A stretch of DNA of 64,000 nucleotides, taken from Rhizobium rhizoryzae. GTDB taxonomy: Bacteria > Pseudomonadota > Alphaproteobacteria > Rhizobiales > Rhizobiaceae. Where the stretch lies: contig NZ_CP049250.1 of NCBI RefSeq assembly GCF_011046895.1, positions 434,001-498,000 of the forward strand. The letters are read 5' to 3'. Both the position numbers and the translations under genes were made by a program. Of the stretch, positions 26,416 to 36,153 are shown in pieces. Numbering within the stretch: position 1 is the first letter of the stretch; the number at the start of each line of letters is the position of its first letter. The notes beneath the pieces are model-generated. The model saw only the letters and a program-made list of their open reading frames with translations, searched no databases and had not been told where the DNA came from.

Positions 26416-27459
26416 ATGATGGACTTTGACGATTTCGGAGGCCCAGTCTCCAAGAAACCGTTATCCCAAGCTGAAAAGGCCGCCGCCGTCCTTCTTGCGA
26501 TGGGCAAGGGGGTTGCTGGCAAGCTGTTGAAGTTTTTTACCCAGAGCGAGCTGCAAACAATCATTGCAGCTGCGCAGACACTGCGCGAAATCCCGCCGGA
26601 TGAACTTTTGCAGCTGGTCAATGAATTTGAGGACCTGTTCACCGAAGGTGCGGGTCTCATGGACAACGCACGCGCCATCGAAAGCATCCTCGAAGAGGGC
26701 CTGACACCGGAAGAAGTGGACGGGCTGCTGGGTCGCCGTACCGCCTTCCAGGCTTACGAGACGTCGATCTGGGACCGCCTGCAGGATGCCGACCCGGCCT
26801 TTGTCGGTCGCTTCATGCTGAAGGAACATCCTCAGACCATCGCCTACATCCTCTCCATGCTGCCCTCGTCCTTCGGTGCGAAGCTCCTGATGCAGCTTCC
26901 CGACGCCCAGCGGGCCGACATCATGAACCGTACGGTCAACATGAAGGATGTGAGCCCGAAGGCGGCGCAGATCATCGAGAACCGCGTCATCGAGCTGATC
27001 CAGCTGATCGAAGCCGAGCGCAACTCGAACGGTTCCAACAAGGTTGCGGAACTCATGAACGAGTTGGAAAAGCCACAGGTCGACAATTTGCTCACGTCGC
27101 TGGAGACAATCAGCAAAGAATCGGTCAACAAGGTACGTCCGAAGATCTTCCTGTTCGACGATCTTCTGGCCATGCCGCAGCGCAGCCGCGTGATGCTGCT
27201 GAACGACATTGCCGGCGATATCCTGACGATGGCCCTGCGTGGGGCCTCGGCGGAAATCAAGGAAGCCGTTCTGTCTGCCATCAGCCCGCGCCAGCGTCGC
27301 ATGATCGAGTCCGATCTCGGCTCCAACGCGGCCATCAATCCGCGCGAAGTGGCTATCGCACGGCGCGCCGTGGCGCAGGAAGCCATTCGTCTGGCCAATG
27401 CGGGCCAGATACAGCTCAAGGAGGCCGCGCCAACTGGCGAGGCTCCGGCGGCCGCATAA
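26416..27459 (+). CDS. fliG: Flagellar motor switch protein FliG
   Basis: The 347-residue protein links the MS ring to torque generation. The N-terminal domain (PLSQAEKAAAVLLAMGKGVAGKLLKFFTQSELQ), the middle domain with LLMQLPDAQRADIMNRTVNM (about 155-175), and the C-terminal domain with QRSRVMLLNDIAGDILTMALRGASAEIKEAVLSAISPRQRRMIESDLG are all present. The last block holds the charged helix that meets MotA. It is preceded by GAGGGAAGACC. Two small hairpins follow before flhB. Confidence 0.97.
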   Translation: MMDFDDFGGPVSKKPLSQAEKAAAVLLAMGKGVAGKLLKFFTQSELQTIIAAAQTLREIPPDELLQLVNEFEDLFTEGAGLMDNARAIESILEEGLTPEEVDGLLGRRTAFQAYETSIWDRLQDADPAFVGRFMLKEHPQTIAYILSMLPSSFGAKLLMQLPDAQRADIMNRTVNMKDVSPKAAQIIENRVIELIQLIEAERNSNGSNKVAELMNELEKPQVDNLLTSLETISKESVNKVRPKIFLFDDLLAMPQRSRVMLLNDIAGDILTMALRGASAEIKEAVLSAISPRQRRMIESDLGSNAAINPREVAIARRAVAQEAIRLANAGQIQLKEAAPTGEAPAAA

Positions 27460-27461
27460 GC

Positions 27462-27546
27462 GGAGTGAACTCGAAAGGTTCATTCCGTCGCTTTCCGGAG
27501 ATCATGACGATCTTCGGTTGAAAGAGCGTCAAGCACCTGGCGCTCT
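27462..27546 (+). other. Two stem-loops in the fliG-flhB gap
   Basis: The first hairpin (27462-27470 with 27478-27486) is a 9-bp stem with one GU pair right after the fliG stop. The second (27523-27530 with 27539-27546) is an 8-bp stem with one GU pair, ending 17 bases before the flhB TTG. Neither has a T-run, so they look more like mRNA processing or translation-control structures than terminators. Confidence 0.4.
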
Positions 27547-27563
27547 GACACAGGGATGAAGCC

Positions 27564-28640
27564 TTGTCTGAGGATAAAGAAAGTAAAACAGAAAGCCCGA
27601 CCGAGAAAAAACTTCGTGACGCGGCTGAAAAAGGTAACGTTCCGTTTTCGAAAGAGGTGACGCTCTTCGCGTCATCTCTTGCGTTTTATTGTTACCTCAT
27701 CTTCTTCCTGCCGGGCCGGACACTCGACCTCGGGGAAACGCTCAAGGACATCATCGCACAGCCGGATCAGTGGCAGTTGGAAAACGCCTCGGATATCGTG
27801 TCGATCGGTGTGCATATCGGCTGGGCAACGGCTTCTTTCCTGCTGCCTGCCATGCTGATGTTCAGCCTGTTCGGTCTGGCTTCCTCTTTTGCACAGAACC
27901 TGCCCTCCGCCGTTCTCGAACGCGTACGTCCGCAGATTTCCCGCGTGTCTCCCATGAAAGGGCTGGAGCGTATCTTCAGCGTACCTGGCCTGGTGGAATT
28001 CGGGAAATCGCTCTTCAAGATCGTTGTCGTCAGCATCTGCATGTTCTTTGCGATGCGTGGTGACTTCATGCATTCGCTGGATGCCATGTTCGCCGACCCG
28101 AAAGTGGTGCCGGACATGCTCTATGTGGCCGCAACGAAAATGATGGTGGTGATTCTGCTGTCGACCGGTGTGCTTGCGGCAGCTGACTTTTTCTGGACGC
28201 GGCATCACTGGTACAGCGAACTGAAGATGTCGCAGCAGGAAATCAAGGACGAGCACAAGCAGTCGCAGGGTGACCCGATGGTCAAGGGACGCCAGCGTGC
28301 CGTCATGCGCAGCCGCGCCCGCCAGCGCATGATCAACAATGTCCCGCGCGCAACCCTCGTGATTGCAAACCCGACCCACTATGCCGTGGCCCTGCGCTAT
28401 GTGCGCGAAGAAAGCGATGCGCCGGTGGTTGTTGCCAAGGGCAGTGACCTGATCGCATTGAAAATTCGCGAAATCGCAGAGCAGAATAACATTCCTGTTT
28501 TTGAGGATCCGCCGCTCGCTCGCTCCATGTTTGCGCAAGTCTCGGTGGATAGTGTCATTCCACCAGCCTTTTACAAGGCAGTGGCCGAACTGATTCATCG
28601 AGTCTACGCCTCGCGATCGCCTCAAAAACGGATACGCTGA
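27564..28640 (+). CDS. flhB: Flagellar export switch protein FlhB
   Basis: The 358-residue protein has four membrane segments (about 33-53, 86-110, 143-165 and 187-208) and a cytoplasmic domain with the self-cleavage site NPTH at residues 269-272, the canonical position. FlhB switches export specificity from hook to filament subunits after a FliK signal. The start is a TTG at 27564, giving [39 protein letters not shown] precedes it and no in-frame ATG would keep the conserved N-terminus. The gene lies about 100 bases after fliG. Confidence 0.95.
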   Translation: MSEDKESKTESPTEKKLRDAAEKGNVPFSKEVTLFASSLAFYCYLIFFLPGRTLDLGETLKDIIAQPDQWQLENASDIVSIGVHIGWATASFLLPAMLMFSLFGLASSFAQNLPSAVLERVRPQISRVSPMKGLERIFSVPGLVEFGKSLFKIVVVSICMFFAMRGDFMHSLDAMFADPKVVPDMLYVAATKMMVVILLSTGVLAAADFFWTRHHWYSELKMSQQEIKDEHKQSQGDPMVKGRQRAVMRSRARQRMINNVPRATLVIANPTHYAVALRYVREESDAPVVVAKGSDLIALKIREIAEQNNIPVFEDPPLARSMFAQVSVDSVIPPAFYKAVAELIHRVYASRSPQKRIR

Positions 28641-28645
28641 ACGCC

Positions 28646-29083
28646 ATGAAAAAATGCAACTATTCGCTTGAACGTGAAAAAATCCTGGCTCAGGCGATCA
28701 GCCCAGTTGCAACAGAATTAAGAATGCTGGATGCGGCCGACCTGATTTCGCTGCTGCGCCTCGAATGCTATGGCAGCATTGCCGACCTGGTTTCCTCGGC
28801 TGCAGAACTGTATTTCCATCCAGGCACTGTAAGTTTCGGTTCCGGTGGCGACTACAAGCTGGAATGGGACGGTCGACCGGAAGTCATCCTGGATCTTGAG
28901 ATCAAGCCGCAGGGCCTTTCCGTCTATGCAAGACTGATGCTGACGGACAAGACCGCCGGCATAGAGATCGACCATATTTCCTTCCAGAACCCCTCTGACG
29001 ACCCGGAGGAAAATACGCGCTTCCTTTCGCGCAGCCTGCATGCGGCGCGGTTCATCAGAACGCCAACCGCGCTGGCCGGCTGA
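28646..29083 (+). CDS. Conserved-looking protein after flhB, unknown function
   Basis: I do not recognise this 145-residue protein. It has no signal or membrane segment. The N-terminal half is helical (ATELRMLDAADLISLLRLECYGSIADLVSSAAELYF), and the middle looks beta-rich (GSGGDYKLEWDGRPEVILDLEIKPQGLSVYARLMLTDKTAGIEIDHISFQ). It starts five bases after the flhB stop, so it belongs to the motA operon and is likely made together with motor proteins. A flagellar or motor role is an inference from position only. Confidence 0.75.
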   Translation: MKKCNYSLEREKILAQAISPVATELRMLDAADLISLLRLECYGSIADLVSSAAELYFHPGTVSFGSGGDYKLEWDGRPEVILDLEIKPQGLSVYARLMLTDKTAGIEIDHISFQNPSDDPEENTRFLSRSLHAARFIRTPTALAG

Positions 29084-29105
29084 ACTCAATCTTCGTAGCC
29101 ATTTA

Positions 29106-29156
29106 AAGCGTCTCGCGATCTTTCAGATTCGCTCCTGACGCTTAATCTCTTTGTTT
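29106..29156 (+). terminator. Probable terminator of the motA-flhB operon
   Basis: AAGCGTC (29106-29112) pairs with GACGCTT (29137-29143), and an inner GCGATCT...AGATTCGC pairs with one bulge. The outer stem is followed by AATCTCTTTGTTT. It lies between two genes whose 3' ends face each other. Confidence 0.5.
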
Positions 29157-29205
29157 ATCGCATGTCGTTGTCGCAAAACCGCTGCACACTTTTGCGCGCC
29201 ATGCT

Positions 29206-29904
29206 TTAGTGAATGAAGCCAAGGCGTATGGCCTTGGCGATAGCCTGTATCCGGTTCACGGCATCGAGCTTAATGGTGGCGGAACCGAGATAGGCATTGA
29301 CCGTATGAACGGAGAGACCAAGCCGTTCGGCGATCTCTTCGCTGATCTGCCCATCGCCTGCAAGCTGAAGACAGGCCACTTCTCTTTCGCTCAGTGACTC
29401 GGCAGGGATGGACCGCCGCTCGTCCATAGCGAGCAGGTCCATCATGACGTGGCAACTGCGCACGTGCTGGTCAATGACAAGGTCGTTCGAGAGGTCCATT
29501 GCAGACCCGGCAAAGGCGACATAACCATTGCCTAAGGCGCCCAGCCGAACCGGGAAGGCGATCCCTTCGAAGGAAAGCTGCTGACCATCCAGCAGGACAG
29601 TCATGCCCGAAACCTTGATCGAAAGCCTGGTCTCGGTGTGACCCCTGGACTTCCAGATCATCGGGAGAAGTGACAGCTCGATGTGGTTCAGCAGGCGGTC
29701 GCCATAGGCCTGCAGGAAGGCGCCGCAATGCTCGGCGGCAGAAACGCCCCAGTTCTCCATTTCGCAAACCAGCTTGCGCTTGTTGGGCAAGCCGGATCCT
29801 GAAACGCGAAACACGGCAAAGTTCCGCGCATTCAGCGCCCGCTGCATGTTGATGAGCTTTGGGAAGATATCCGAGCGGCTCGAAACGCGCTGACCGATTG
29901 TCAA
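29206..29904 (-). CDS. visR: LuxR-type motility regulator VisR
   Basis: The 232-residue protein has an N-terminal sensor-like domain and a C-terminal LuxR helix-turn-helix (about 170-232, ESLSEREVACLQLAGDGQISEEIAERLGLSVHTVNAYLGS). VisN and VisR act together as the top regulators of flagellar, motor and chemotaxis genes in Sinorhizobium and Agrobacterium. The best start is a TTG at 29904 with GGGAG five bases upstream; the next ATG is 19 codons further in. It lies 52 bases after visN, on the same strand. The ligand of the sensor domain is unknown. Confidence 0.9.
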   Translation of the reverse strand: MTIGQRVSSRSDIFPKLINMQRALNARNFAVFRVSGSGLPNKRKLVCEMENWGVSAAEHCGAFLQAYGDRLLNHIELSLLPMIWKSRGHTETRLSIKVSGMTVLLDGQQLSFEGIAFPVRLGALGNGYVAFAGSAMDLSNDLVIDQHVRSCHVMMDLLAMDERRSIPAESLSEREVACLQLAGDGQISEEIAERLGLSVHTVNAYLGSATIKLDAVNRIQAIAKAIRLGFIH

Positions 29905-29956
29905 GAGAACTCCCGTTTTTGTTCCGCAGACAACTCACATGAGTTATCGATACTGC

Positions 29957-30694
29957 CTAAACCAGATTATTGCGAACAGCGTAGGCGATCGCCTCCGACC
30001 TGGTTTTGGTTGCCGTCTTGCGCATCACGCTCGTGATATAGTTATTGATCGTATTGCGGGAGATGCCGAGAATTACGGCAATCTCGTCGCTGGTCTTGCC
30101 CTCGGCGATCCAGAAAAGACATTCAAGTTCCCGGTCGGTCAATTCGAAGTCTCGCTCGGTCCGCAGTTCTCGCGTGTCGCCAAGGCTCAGGACATAGGCC
30201 GCCAGCAGCCCCACCTCGCGCAGACGATCCTGCGACAGGATTAGTCCTTCCGAAAACAGGAGCATGACCGAGAAGCGGGTTCGCCCGACGCAAAAAGTCA
30301 ACGAACAGTATTGCTGACTGACATGTTTCGGCAGGCTCAAATCATCCGGAAGAAGAGCGAATTGCGGTGTCAGCAGGCTCAGGCATTTTTCGATTTCGGT
30401 GGAACGCCCATAGCTGCGCGCAAGATCGCTGCCCATGCGGCGCACCAGATCGAACGGCCAATTTGACGCGACGATGAAATCAAGCCCATTTTCCTGAATA
30501 AGGTCGTAGCGCGCCAGGAGGTAGTGAGAGGCACCGACATAGTCCGTCAGTTGCGCCATGGCGCTCTGAATCTGACCGGATGACCCGCTGGCTGACAGCT
30601 TAGCGAGAAATTGTTCACGGCTAAAGGTTGTGGAGGCCAGCACTTCGGGCTGCACCATGTTACCCGCAAACTGTTCCGGGGCTCGCAACTCCAT
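29957..30694 (-). CDS. visN: LuxR-type motility regulator VisN
   Basis: The 245-residue partner of VisR has an N-terminal autoinducer-binding-like region (about 20-165) and a LuxR helix-turn-helix (about 178-245, FELTDRELECLFWIAEGKTSDEIAVILGISRNTINNYITSVMRKTATKTRSEA). The start at 30694 has AAGGAGAAAGGCGG before it. The VisNR complex is known to act on rem, which in turn drives later genes. No copy of the shared flagellar motif lies before visN, which fits a place at the top of the hierarchy. Confidence 0.92.
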   Translation of the reverse strand: MELRAPEQFAGNMVQPEVLASTTFSREQFLAKLSASGSSGQIQSAMAQLTDYVGASHYLLARYDLIQENGLDFIVASNWPFDLVRRMGSDLARSYGRSTEIEKCLSLLTPQFALLPDDLSLPKHVSQQYCSLTFCVGRTRFSVMLLFSEGLILSQDRLREVGLLAAYVLSLGDTRELRTERDFELTDRELECLFWIAEGKTSDEIAVILGISRNTINNYITSVMRKTATKTRSEAIAYAVRNNLV

Positions 30695-31054
30695 TCCGCC
30701 TTTCTCCTTCCGGCGAGATCATCTCTCCGGTCAACAGTGGTCGATCAGTCGTCGGTCAGGGCGAACTCCTCTTCCGTTCCCGCATCGGCACGTCGAATCA
30801 TCTACATTGTAGGCGGGGATCGTAGAATTGCCATAACCTTGAGCACGTTTTCGAATTCCCTTTCCCTTATACACACAAGCCGGGCCGTCTGACAAAATTA
30901 TATTGTGACGCCTGAAGTATGGAACACGGCGCTGAACCAATGTCTTACGCCGAGGCTTGCAGGATCAGCGCCTGTCTGAATTGAGGGCACAAAAGCAAAA
31001 AGGGCCGGCATTTCGCCGACCCTCTCGCGTTCTGGTTTATCTGTCTTTGCCTGA
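30695..31054. other. Control region between visN and fliF
   Basis: This 360-base stretch holds the visN promoter region and the fliF terminator near its right end. Bases 30820-30910 are AT-rich and could carry the visN promoter. I see no gene; short open frames on both strands have no start signals or family features. Confidence 0.55.
30993..31023 (-). terminator. Rho-independent terminator of fliF
   Basis: On the minus strand a 9-bp stem with one UG pair (31023-31015 with 31009-31001) and a five-base loop is followed by TTTTTGCTTTTG. It lies 32 bases after the fliF stop. Confidence 0.85.
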
Positions 31055-32749
31055 TCAGGCGGCGCGATCCACAGCCCATTTGCGCAGGATCTTGGCAGCG
31101 CGCTCTTCGCTGATTTCCACCATGCGGGCCAAGCGCTTCTCCGGGCCTTCCTTGACGCGCCGGTTGAAGCCGCCGTTCGGATCGTCCTCGGCACCGAAAA
31201 GATCGTTCGAGCTGTCGAACCCGAAGTCCGAACCGAAGTCGGCTCCGAAGCCTTCTGCGAGGGCGGGGTTGGCGCCGGCAGGTGAGAAGTCCGGCAGTTC
31301 CAGTCCGGCAGCCTCGCCAGCGGTCTCCGTGCTGACGGCCGTACCGGTGACGCTGCGGACGACCGGGCGCAGGCCGAACCAGACGACGAGGAAGGCGACA
31401 AGGACGAAAGCCGCGGAGTTGATGATGCCGCCCATGTTGCGCGTCAGCATTTCGCCGAAGCCCGGACCACTTGCAGCAGACTGGTCAAGCAACTGGTTTT
31501 CGAGGAAATCCATTGCCGTGACTGTTACGACGTCGCCCCGATCCGCACTAAGCCCCGCAGCCGTCGAAACGATCTGCTTCATCTTTTCCAGGTAAGCATC
31601 AATCTTCTGCTGGTCGACCGGTTCGCCAACCATCTGCGCAATGCGGCCACGATTGACGACGACCGCGATGGAAAGCTTCTCGAGGCGATAGCCGTTCCTT
31701 GTCGTTGCCGTCGTCTTCGAGTTAATTTCGTAGTTGGTCTGCTCTTCCTTCTTGTCCGACTGGTCGGACGATTCCGGACCACCAGCACCGCCGGCCTGCG
31801 GCGCGGCTTGCGGGATATTCTGCTCGACTGTTGCCGCAGAGTCGGATTGCTTCTGCTGAGACTTTTGCGCTTCCTTCGTGATCTTCACCGAACGTTCGAC
31901 ACGCGATTCAGGATCGAACACGGTTTCCTGGATCTGCTGGGTATCGGTGTTCAGCACCACAGTTGCACTGGAACGGAAATTGTCCATGCCGAGGAAGGGT
32001 GCGAGTGCCTTGTCGATATTGCTTTCGAGTTCCTGCTGGACCGACTGAACGGCATTCATAGAGCGCGAAAGGCTGCTATTGCCGCTTTCATCGCCGGAGG
32101 CCAGCAACTGGCCAGTCGAATCGAGAATTGTCACATCGTCGACCTCAAGCCCGGGAACGGCAGAGGCGACAAGATGGCGGATGGATGAAGCCGCCTTGCG
32201 ACCAGCTTCCGTCGAGGCGCGGATCATGACGGAGGCCGTCGGCTTTTGACCGGCGCGGCGGAAGTTGCCGACGTCTGGCATGACGATGTGCACGCGTGCG
32301 GCTGCAACGCCACTGATCTGCTGGATCGAGCGAGCGATTTCGCCTTCCAGCGCCCTCACTCGCGTGACTTCCTGCATGAAGGAGGTCAGGCCGAGCGAGC
32401 CAACCTTGTCGAACAGTTCGTAGCCGGCATTGCTGCTGTTTGGCAGGCCACGCTCGGCAAGCAGAAGACGCGCACGGCTGGTCATACCAACCGGCACCTG
32501 TATGCTTGAACCGTCCTGGCCGACTGCAAAGTTGATACCTGCTTCGGCCAGCGCAACGCTGACCTTGTTCAGGTCTGCCTGTTCCAGTCCCACATAGAGT
32601 GTTTCGAAGGCCGGTTTGTTTACATAGAGGGCGGCAGCGATGACAATCGCCATGGATACGAGGCCAACCCCTGCCAAAGTCAGCAGTTTGGTTTGGCCTA
32701 ACGACCCGAAATTCTTCATTATTTGATTAAATTGAGCTAACAGATTCAT
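31055..32749 (-). CDS. fliF: Flagellar MS-ring protein FliF
   Basis: The 564-residue protein has two membrane segments (about 24-44 and 433-455). Between them lie the secretin-like ring-building domains, with VALAEAGINFAVGQDGSSIQVPVGMTSRARLLLAERGLPNSSNAGYELFDKVGSLGLTSFMQEV and MPDVGNFRRAGQKPTASVMI. The C-terminal cytoplasmic tail (about 540-564, RLARMVEISEERAAKILRKWAVDRAA) binds FliG. FliF nucleates the whole basal body. It is a single-gene unit with its own terminator and a motif copy upstream, and it follows the che operon. Confidence 0.96.
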   Translation of the reverse strand: MNLLAQFNQIMKNFGSLGQTKLLTLAGVGLVSMAIVIAAALYVNKPAFETLYVGLEQADLNKVSVALAEAGINFAVGQDGSSIQVPVGMTSRARLLLAERGLPNSSNAGYELFDKVGSLGLTSFMQEVTRVRALEGEIARSIQQISGVAAARVHIVMPDVGNFRRAGQKPTASVMIRASTEAGRKAASSIRHLVASAVPGLEVDDVTILDSTGQLLASGDESGNSSLSRSMNAVQSVQQELESNIDKALAPFLGMDNFRSSATVVLNTDTQQIQETVFDPESRVERSVKITKEAQKSQQKQSDSAATVEQNIPQAAPQAGGAGGPESSDQSDKKEEQTNYEINSKTTATTRNGYRLEKLSIAVVVNRGRIAQMVGEPVDQQKIDAYLEKMKQIVSTAAGLSADRGDVVTVTAMDFLENQLLDQSAASGPGFGEMLTRNMGGIINSAAFVLVAFLVVWFGLRPVVRSVTGTAVSTETAGEAAGLELPDFSPAGANPALAEGFGADFGSDFGFDSSNDLFGAEDDPNGGFNRRVKEGPEKRLARMVEISEERAAKILRKWAVDRAA

Positions 32750-32813
32750 TCTGTTCCCGCACCGTCTAATAGGTCATGTAGGCCTTTGCCCTCACACAAC
32801 CTACGCGGCGAAG

Positions 32814-32827
32814 CTTGTGCGAGCGTT
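32814..32827 (-). promoter_or_regulatory. Flagellar motif copy before fliF
   Basis: The minus strand reads AACGCTCGCACAAG, 65 bases before the fliF ATG. The CTCGCACAAG core equals the flgF copy, while the first four positions differ. In Brucella the Rem orthologue FtcR binds the fliF upstream region, which makes this copy a useful test case. Confidence 0.5.
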
Positions 32828-32865
32828 TCGCAAAGCCCCATCGAGACGGTGGAGACAGTTATAAA

Positions 32866-33255
32866 TTAGAAGAAATCAAAATCTCCTGCCGCCTTGGAAA
32901 GAGGCTGTGAATGACCATGACGCATGCCGCTGCTCAACGCCTTGTGCATTTCCGCCAGCTTGACGAGACTCAAAGCGGTTGTGAGGTCGACTGTCCAGTT
33001 GTCGGGAATATCCGCTGTGATCGTGTCGATGAACTCGGCAAGCCCGCGCGTTTTCTGAACGGCCAGATCAATCCCCTGCAGCACCTTCATGCTATCGGGA
33101 GATTGCAGGACGGACTCACCGCCAAGCTCAAGCAGTTGCGGTTCGATACGTTCGATAAGGTAGGCAACGTCGTGCAACTCGGTCACGACGCGCATCAGAA
33201 CGTCCGGGAGCTTTTCGTCCTCGGAGAGCGATGGCTGAACATGCAAATCGGTCAT
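32866..33255 (-). CDS. cheT: Chemotaxis protein CheT
   Basis: The 129-residue protein starts at the ATG at 33255, with GGAGAAGCA before it; an upstream in-frame start would overlap cheD by 127 bases and add 46 unrelated residues. It is acidic and helical, with no signal. A small gene after cheD at the end of the rhizobial che operon is called cheT; it has been suggested to act like the CheZ phosphatase, and TELHDVAYLIERIEP and SMKVLQGIDLAVQKTRGLAEFIDTI would fit a helical bundle of that kind. The exact role remains inferred. Confidence 0.75.
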   Translation of the reverse strand: MTDLHVQPSLSEDEKLPDVLMRVVTELHDVAYLIERIEPQLLELGGESVLQSPDSMKVLQGIDLAVQKTRGLAEFIDTITADIPDNWTVDLTTALSLVKLAEMHKALSSGMRHGHSQPLSKAAGDFDFF

Positions 33256-33266
33256 TGCTTCTCCGA

Positions 33267-33821
33267 TCAGAAGAATTCGATTGAACTTTCCACTGGCTTT
33301 GCAGGACGCGCGGGGCGCTGTTCCTGGGCCACGGTTTTCTGTGTTTCCGCGCCTGTCAGAGGGTAGGTTCGAGCGCGACCGCTGACGGGCCAATATTCGA
33401 GCTTTCGCCCGAATTCACCGCCTGTAGACGATCCCACGATCGCTATGCCTTCATCCCGCAGGAATTGTGTGGCGAAGGTCGCGTTCTGCTCTCCGACATT
33501 GGAGAAACTCGCGATGGTCTTGGCACCACCAAAGATCTTGGCTTCCAGTCTGTCACGCCGCCCGCCGCGCTTCAGGATGCCGTTGATCAACAATTCCATC
33601 AAATGAACGCCGTAGCGAGACATATCCCCCCCGGACATGCCTCCCGGACCGTTTCCGGGAAGAAGAAAGTGATTCATCCCCCCTACTCCGGCCACGGGGT
33701 CCCTGAGGCACGCAGCCACGCAAGAACCCAGGATCGTCGTAATTACGGCGTTGGGATCATCCGTCACTTTAAATTCGCCTTGGATGATATTCATCCGCTT
33801 GGCTGCGGCCAGTTCGTTCAT
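33267..33821 (-). CDS. cheD: Chemoreceptor glutamine deamidase CheD
   Basis: The 184-residue protein is a normal length for CheD. It contains the catalytic Cys in [11 protein letters not shown], the catalytic His in [12 protein letters not shown], and a following Ser/Thr patch in [12 protein letters not shown]. CheD deamidates receptor glutamines and so tunes methylation sites. It overlaps cheY2 by four bases and is followed by cheT after 11 bases. Confidence 0.95.
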   Translation of the reverse strand: MNELAAAKRMNIIQGEFKVTDDPNAVITTILGSCVAACLRDPVAGVGGMNHFLLPGNGPGGMSGGDMSRYGVHLMELLINGILKRGGRRDRLEAKIFGGAKTIASFSNVGEQNATFATQFLRDEGIAIVGSSTGGEFGRKLEYWPVSGRARTYPLTGAETQKTVAQEQRPARPAKPVESSIEFF

Positions 33822-34207
33822 TTAAGAGCTCCGAATACTGCCTCGATGGCAGCTTTCATTTTTTCGATGGTAAATGGCTTTGCGAGTACGTTATTGGCAC
33901 CCAATTGGGCTGCTTTCTGCACCAGCGCGCGGTCGCCCTGCGCCGTCAGAATAATGAATGCCGCCTTCTTGGTGTTAGGATTGGTCCGCACGGCCTGCAG
34001 CAGACCCAGACCATCCATCTTCGGCATGTTGAAATCCGAGATGACGAGATGGTGTGGCTGCTCGGCCATGATCTTCATGCCTTGCTCGCCATCGCCGGCC
34101 GCAGTGATCTGCTTGAAGCCAAGCTGTGTCAGGGCGTCGCTGAGAAGCAAACGGCTCGTTACCTGATCATCGACGATCAGAACTTTGATTTTTTCAGCGA
34201 GAGACAT
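33818..34207 (-). CDS. cheY2: Chemotaxis response regulator CheY2
   Basis: The 129-residue single receiver domain has the acidic pair DD (13-14), the phosphorylated Asp58 in [12 protein letters not shown], and the conserved Lys in LAKPF. In Sinorhizobium CheY2 is the main regulator that slows the motor, while CheY1 acts as a phosphate sink. The name follows position in the operon (after cheB). It starts directly after the cheB stop and overlaps cheD. Confidence 0.93.
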   Translation of the reverse strand: MSLAEKIKVLIVDDQVTSRLLLSDALTQLGFKQITAAGDGEQGMKIMAEQPHHLVISDFNMPKMDGLGLLQAVRTNPNTKKAAFIILTAQGDRALVQKAAQLGANNVLAKPFTIEKMKAAIEAVFGALK

Positions 34208-35248
34208 TTATTCGGTACCTTCTTTTCGGGCAGCAGTTAATTTCAAGATTTCCTCACCGATAGCGCCGAGCGGCAATTGCTGCTCGACGGCACCGATGTC
34301 GTTCGCAACACGAGGCATGCCGTAAACGACACAGGTTCTCTCGTTCTGCCCAAGCGTGCGTGCGCCAGCATTGCGCATCTTGAGCAGGCCGGAAGCCCCA
34401 TCCCGTCCCATTCCGGTGAGGATGACGCCAACGGCATTGCGTCCCGCCAGTTCAGCGACCGAATCGAAGAGAACGTCGACCGATGGCCTGTGGCCATTGA
34501 CCGGTTCGCGCTCGACAAGACGACAGCTCGGGGCTGACGGATTGACGACCTGCAGATGCCGGTCGCCACCGGGCGCCAGATAGATCTTGCCGATCTCCAA
34601 TCTGGCTCCGTCGGTTGCTTCCTGCACAACAGGGGCACAGATACGATTAAGCCGTTCTGCAAAACTTTTGGTAAACGTCGGCGGCATATGCTGCGTTATT
34701 ACCGTCGGCGGGCAATTTTGAGGGAATTTTTGCAGGACCGTGATCAGTGCTTCGACCCCACCGGTCGACGAACCGATGGCGACGATCTTGCGCCCGACCC
34801 TGTATTCTGCCGCCGGAGACACGGAAGGCGCGTGCATGGTCTGCACCCGTCCGCGATTGGATCGAGCCGCAGCCTTGACTTTCTCAGCCAGATCGCCGAA
34901 CGGACGAACATCCCCAGGTACCGGTTTGGAAACACAATCGAAGGCGCCGATTTCCAGCGCCGCCAGCGTTGCATTCGCACCCTGATGCGTCATGGTCGAA
35001 ACCATGATCACAGGCATAGGGCGCAGACGCATGATCTTTTCAAGAAACTCCAGCCCATTCATGTTGGGCATCTCGATATCCAGCGTCACGACGTCCGGAT
35101 TCAACTGCTTGATCGCAGCGCGTGCTTCATGCGCATCACCAGCCTGACCGATGACGCTTACGTCCGGATCCTTGTTCAGCACAGCCGTGATGAGGCCGCG
35201 CATCGTGGGACTATCGTCAACGACAAGAACTCTTGCTGGCATGCTCAT
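34208..35248 (-). CDS. cheB: Chemoreceptor methylesterase CheB
   Basis: The 346-residue protein has an N-terminal receiver (phosphorylated Asp57 in [12 protein letters not shown]) and a C-terminal esterase (about 155-340). The catalytic triad candidates are Ser in [12 protein letters not shown], His in [11 protein letters not shown] and Asp in [13 protein letters not shown]. CheB removes methyl groups from receptors and resets signalling after CheA phosphorylation. It overlaps cheR by four bases, so methylation and demethylation enzymes are made together. Confidence 0.97.
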   Translation of the reverse strand: MSMPARVLVVDDSPTMRGLITAVLNKDPDVSVIGQAGDAHEARAAIKQLNPDVVTLDIEMPNMNGLEFLEKIMRLRPMPVIMVSTMTHQGANATLAALEIGAFDCVSKPVPGDVRPFGDLAEKVKAAARSNRGRVQTMHAPSVSPAAEYRVGRKIVAIGSSTGGVEALITVLQKFPQNCPPTVITQHMPPTFTKSFAERLNRICAPVVQEATDGARLEIGKIYLAPGGDRHLQVVNPSAPSCRLVEREPVNGHRPSVDVLFDSVAELAGRNAVGVILTGMGRDGASGLLKMRNAGARTLGQNERTCVVYGMPRVANDIGAVEQQLPLGAIGEEILKLTAARKEGTE

Positions 35249-36153
35249 CCTTTCCTCCCCCCACTTTTGCCAGTGTAGCGGTAGGTGGTTATTCCAATGT
35301 TATCGAAGAGATTTTTTGCATCTCCCGTCACACGCTCGGAATGTCCGATGTAGAGATGTCCGCCGACCGGCAGGAGCTCGGAAAAACGGGACCAGATTTT
35401 CATCTGGGTGGGTTCGTCGAAATAGATCACCACGTTGCGGCAGAAGATGACGTCGAACTGACCCTTGAACGGCCACTGGGCCATCAGGTTCAATTCATTG
35501 TAGGTGATCAGTTTCTTGACCTTGTCATCGATCTGGAATTTGCGCCGGCCATCGATCGTGACCTCACGGAAATACTGCTTGCGCATGGCAGGCGTAACCG
35601 TTTCCAGCGAATTCTCGTCATAGGCCCCGGCCCGGGCCAGAGCCAGAATCTTCGGGTCTATATCGGTTGCCAGAATTCGGAAATCGTAATCGGCCGCGTT
35701 CGGCAAGAGCGACATGACCGTCAACGCGATCGAATACGGTTCCTGGCCATCAGAAGACGCCGCCGACCAGATACGGACGCGGCCACCGCTTTTGGCACGG
35801 GCAATCAGGCCCGGCAGCACTTCGTCACGAAGGTGTTCGAAATGATGGTTTTCGCGGAAGAACCGAGTGAAGTTTGTTGTGAGATGCGACAACATCTCAC
35901 GCCGAACCGGCGCTCCTTCCGGCGAAGCGACGAGGGCGCAATATTCCGGAAAGCCACTCAGGCCCAGATTGCGGATATGCTTGGACAGACGCGAATAGAC
36001 GAGAGACGCCTTCGTGTCGTTCAGGAAGATCCCGGCATCCGCATAAATCATGGCCGCAATTTCGGACAAGTCCCGGCGTGTCAGCGGATATTCTCCGCTT
36101 GCCAGAACTTCATCCGGCGATTGCCGGCTATCGCTGAGACCAGTGGCTCTCAT
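35245..36153 (-). CDS. cheR: Chemoreceptor methyltransferase CheR
   Basis: The 302-residue protein has the helical N-terminal domain (about 25-95, [40 protein letters not shown]) and the S-adenosylmethionine-binding domain with [38 protein letters not shown] and [16 protein letters not shown]. It adds methyl groups to receptor glutamates. It overlaps cheW at its start and cheB at its end by four bases each. Confidence 0.97.
   Translation of the reverse strand: MRATGLSDSRQSPDEVLASGEYPLTRRDLSEIAAMIYADAGIFLNDTKASLVYSRLSKHIRNLGLSGFPEYCALVASPEGAPVRREMLSHLTTNFTRFFRENHHFEHLRDEVLPGLIARAKSGGRVRIWSAASSDGQEPYSIALTVMSLLPNAADYDFRILATDIDPKILALARAGAYDENSLETVTPAMRKQYFREVTIDGRRKFQIDDKVKKLITYNELNLMAQWPFKGQFDVIFCRNVVIYFDEPTQMKIWSRFSELLPVGGHLYIGHSERVTGDAKNLFDNIGITTYRYTGKSGGRKG

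Noticed and set aside
26461-27483. 340-codon open frame on the minus strand
   Set aside because: It is opposite fliG, whose three domains are intact; no independent evidence supports it.
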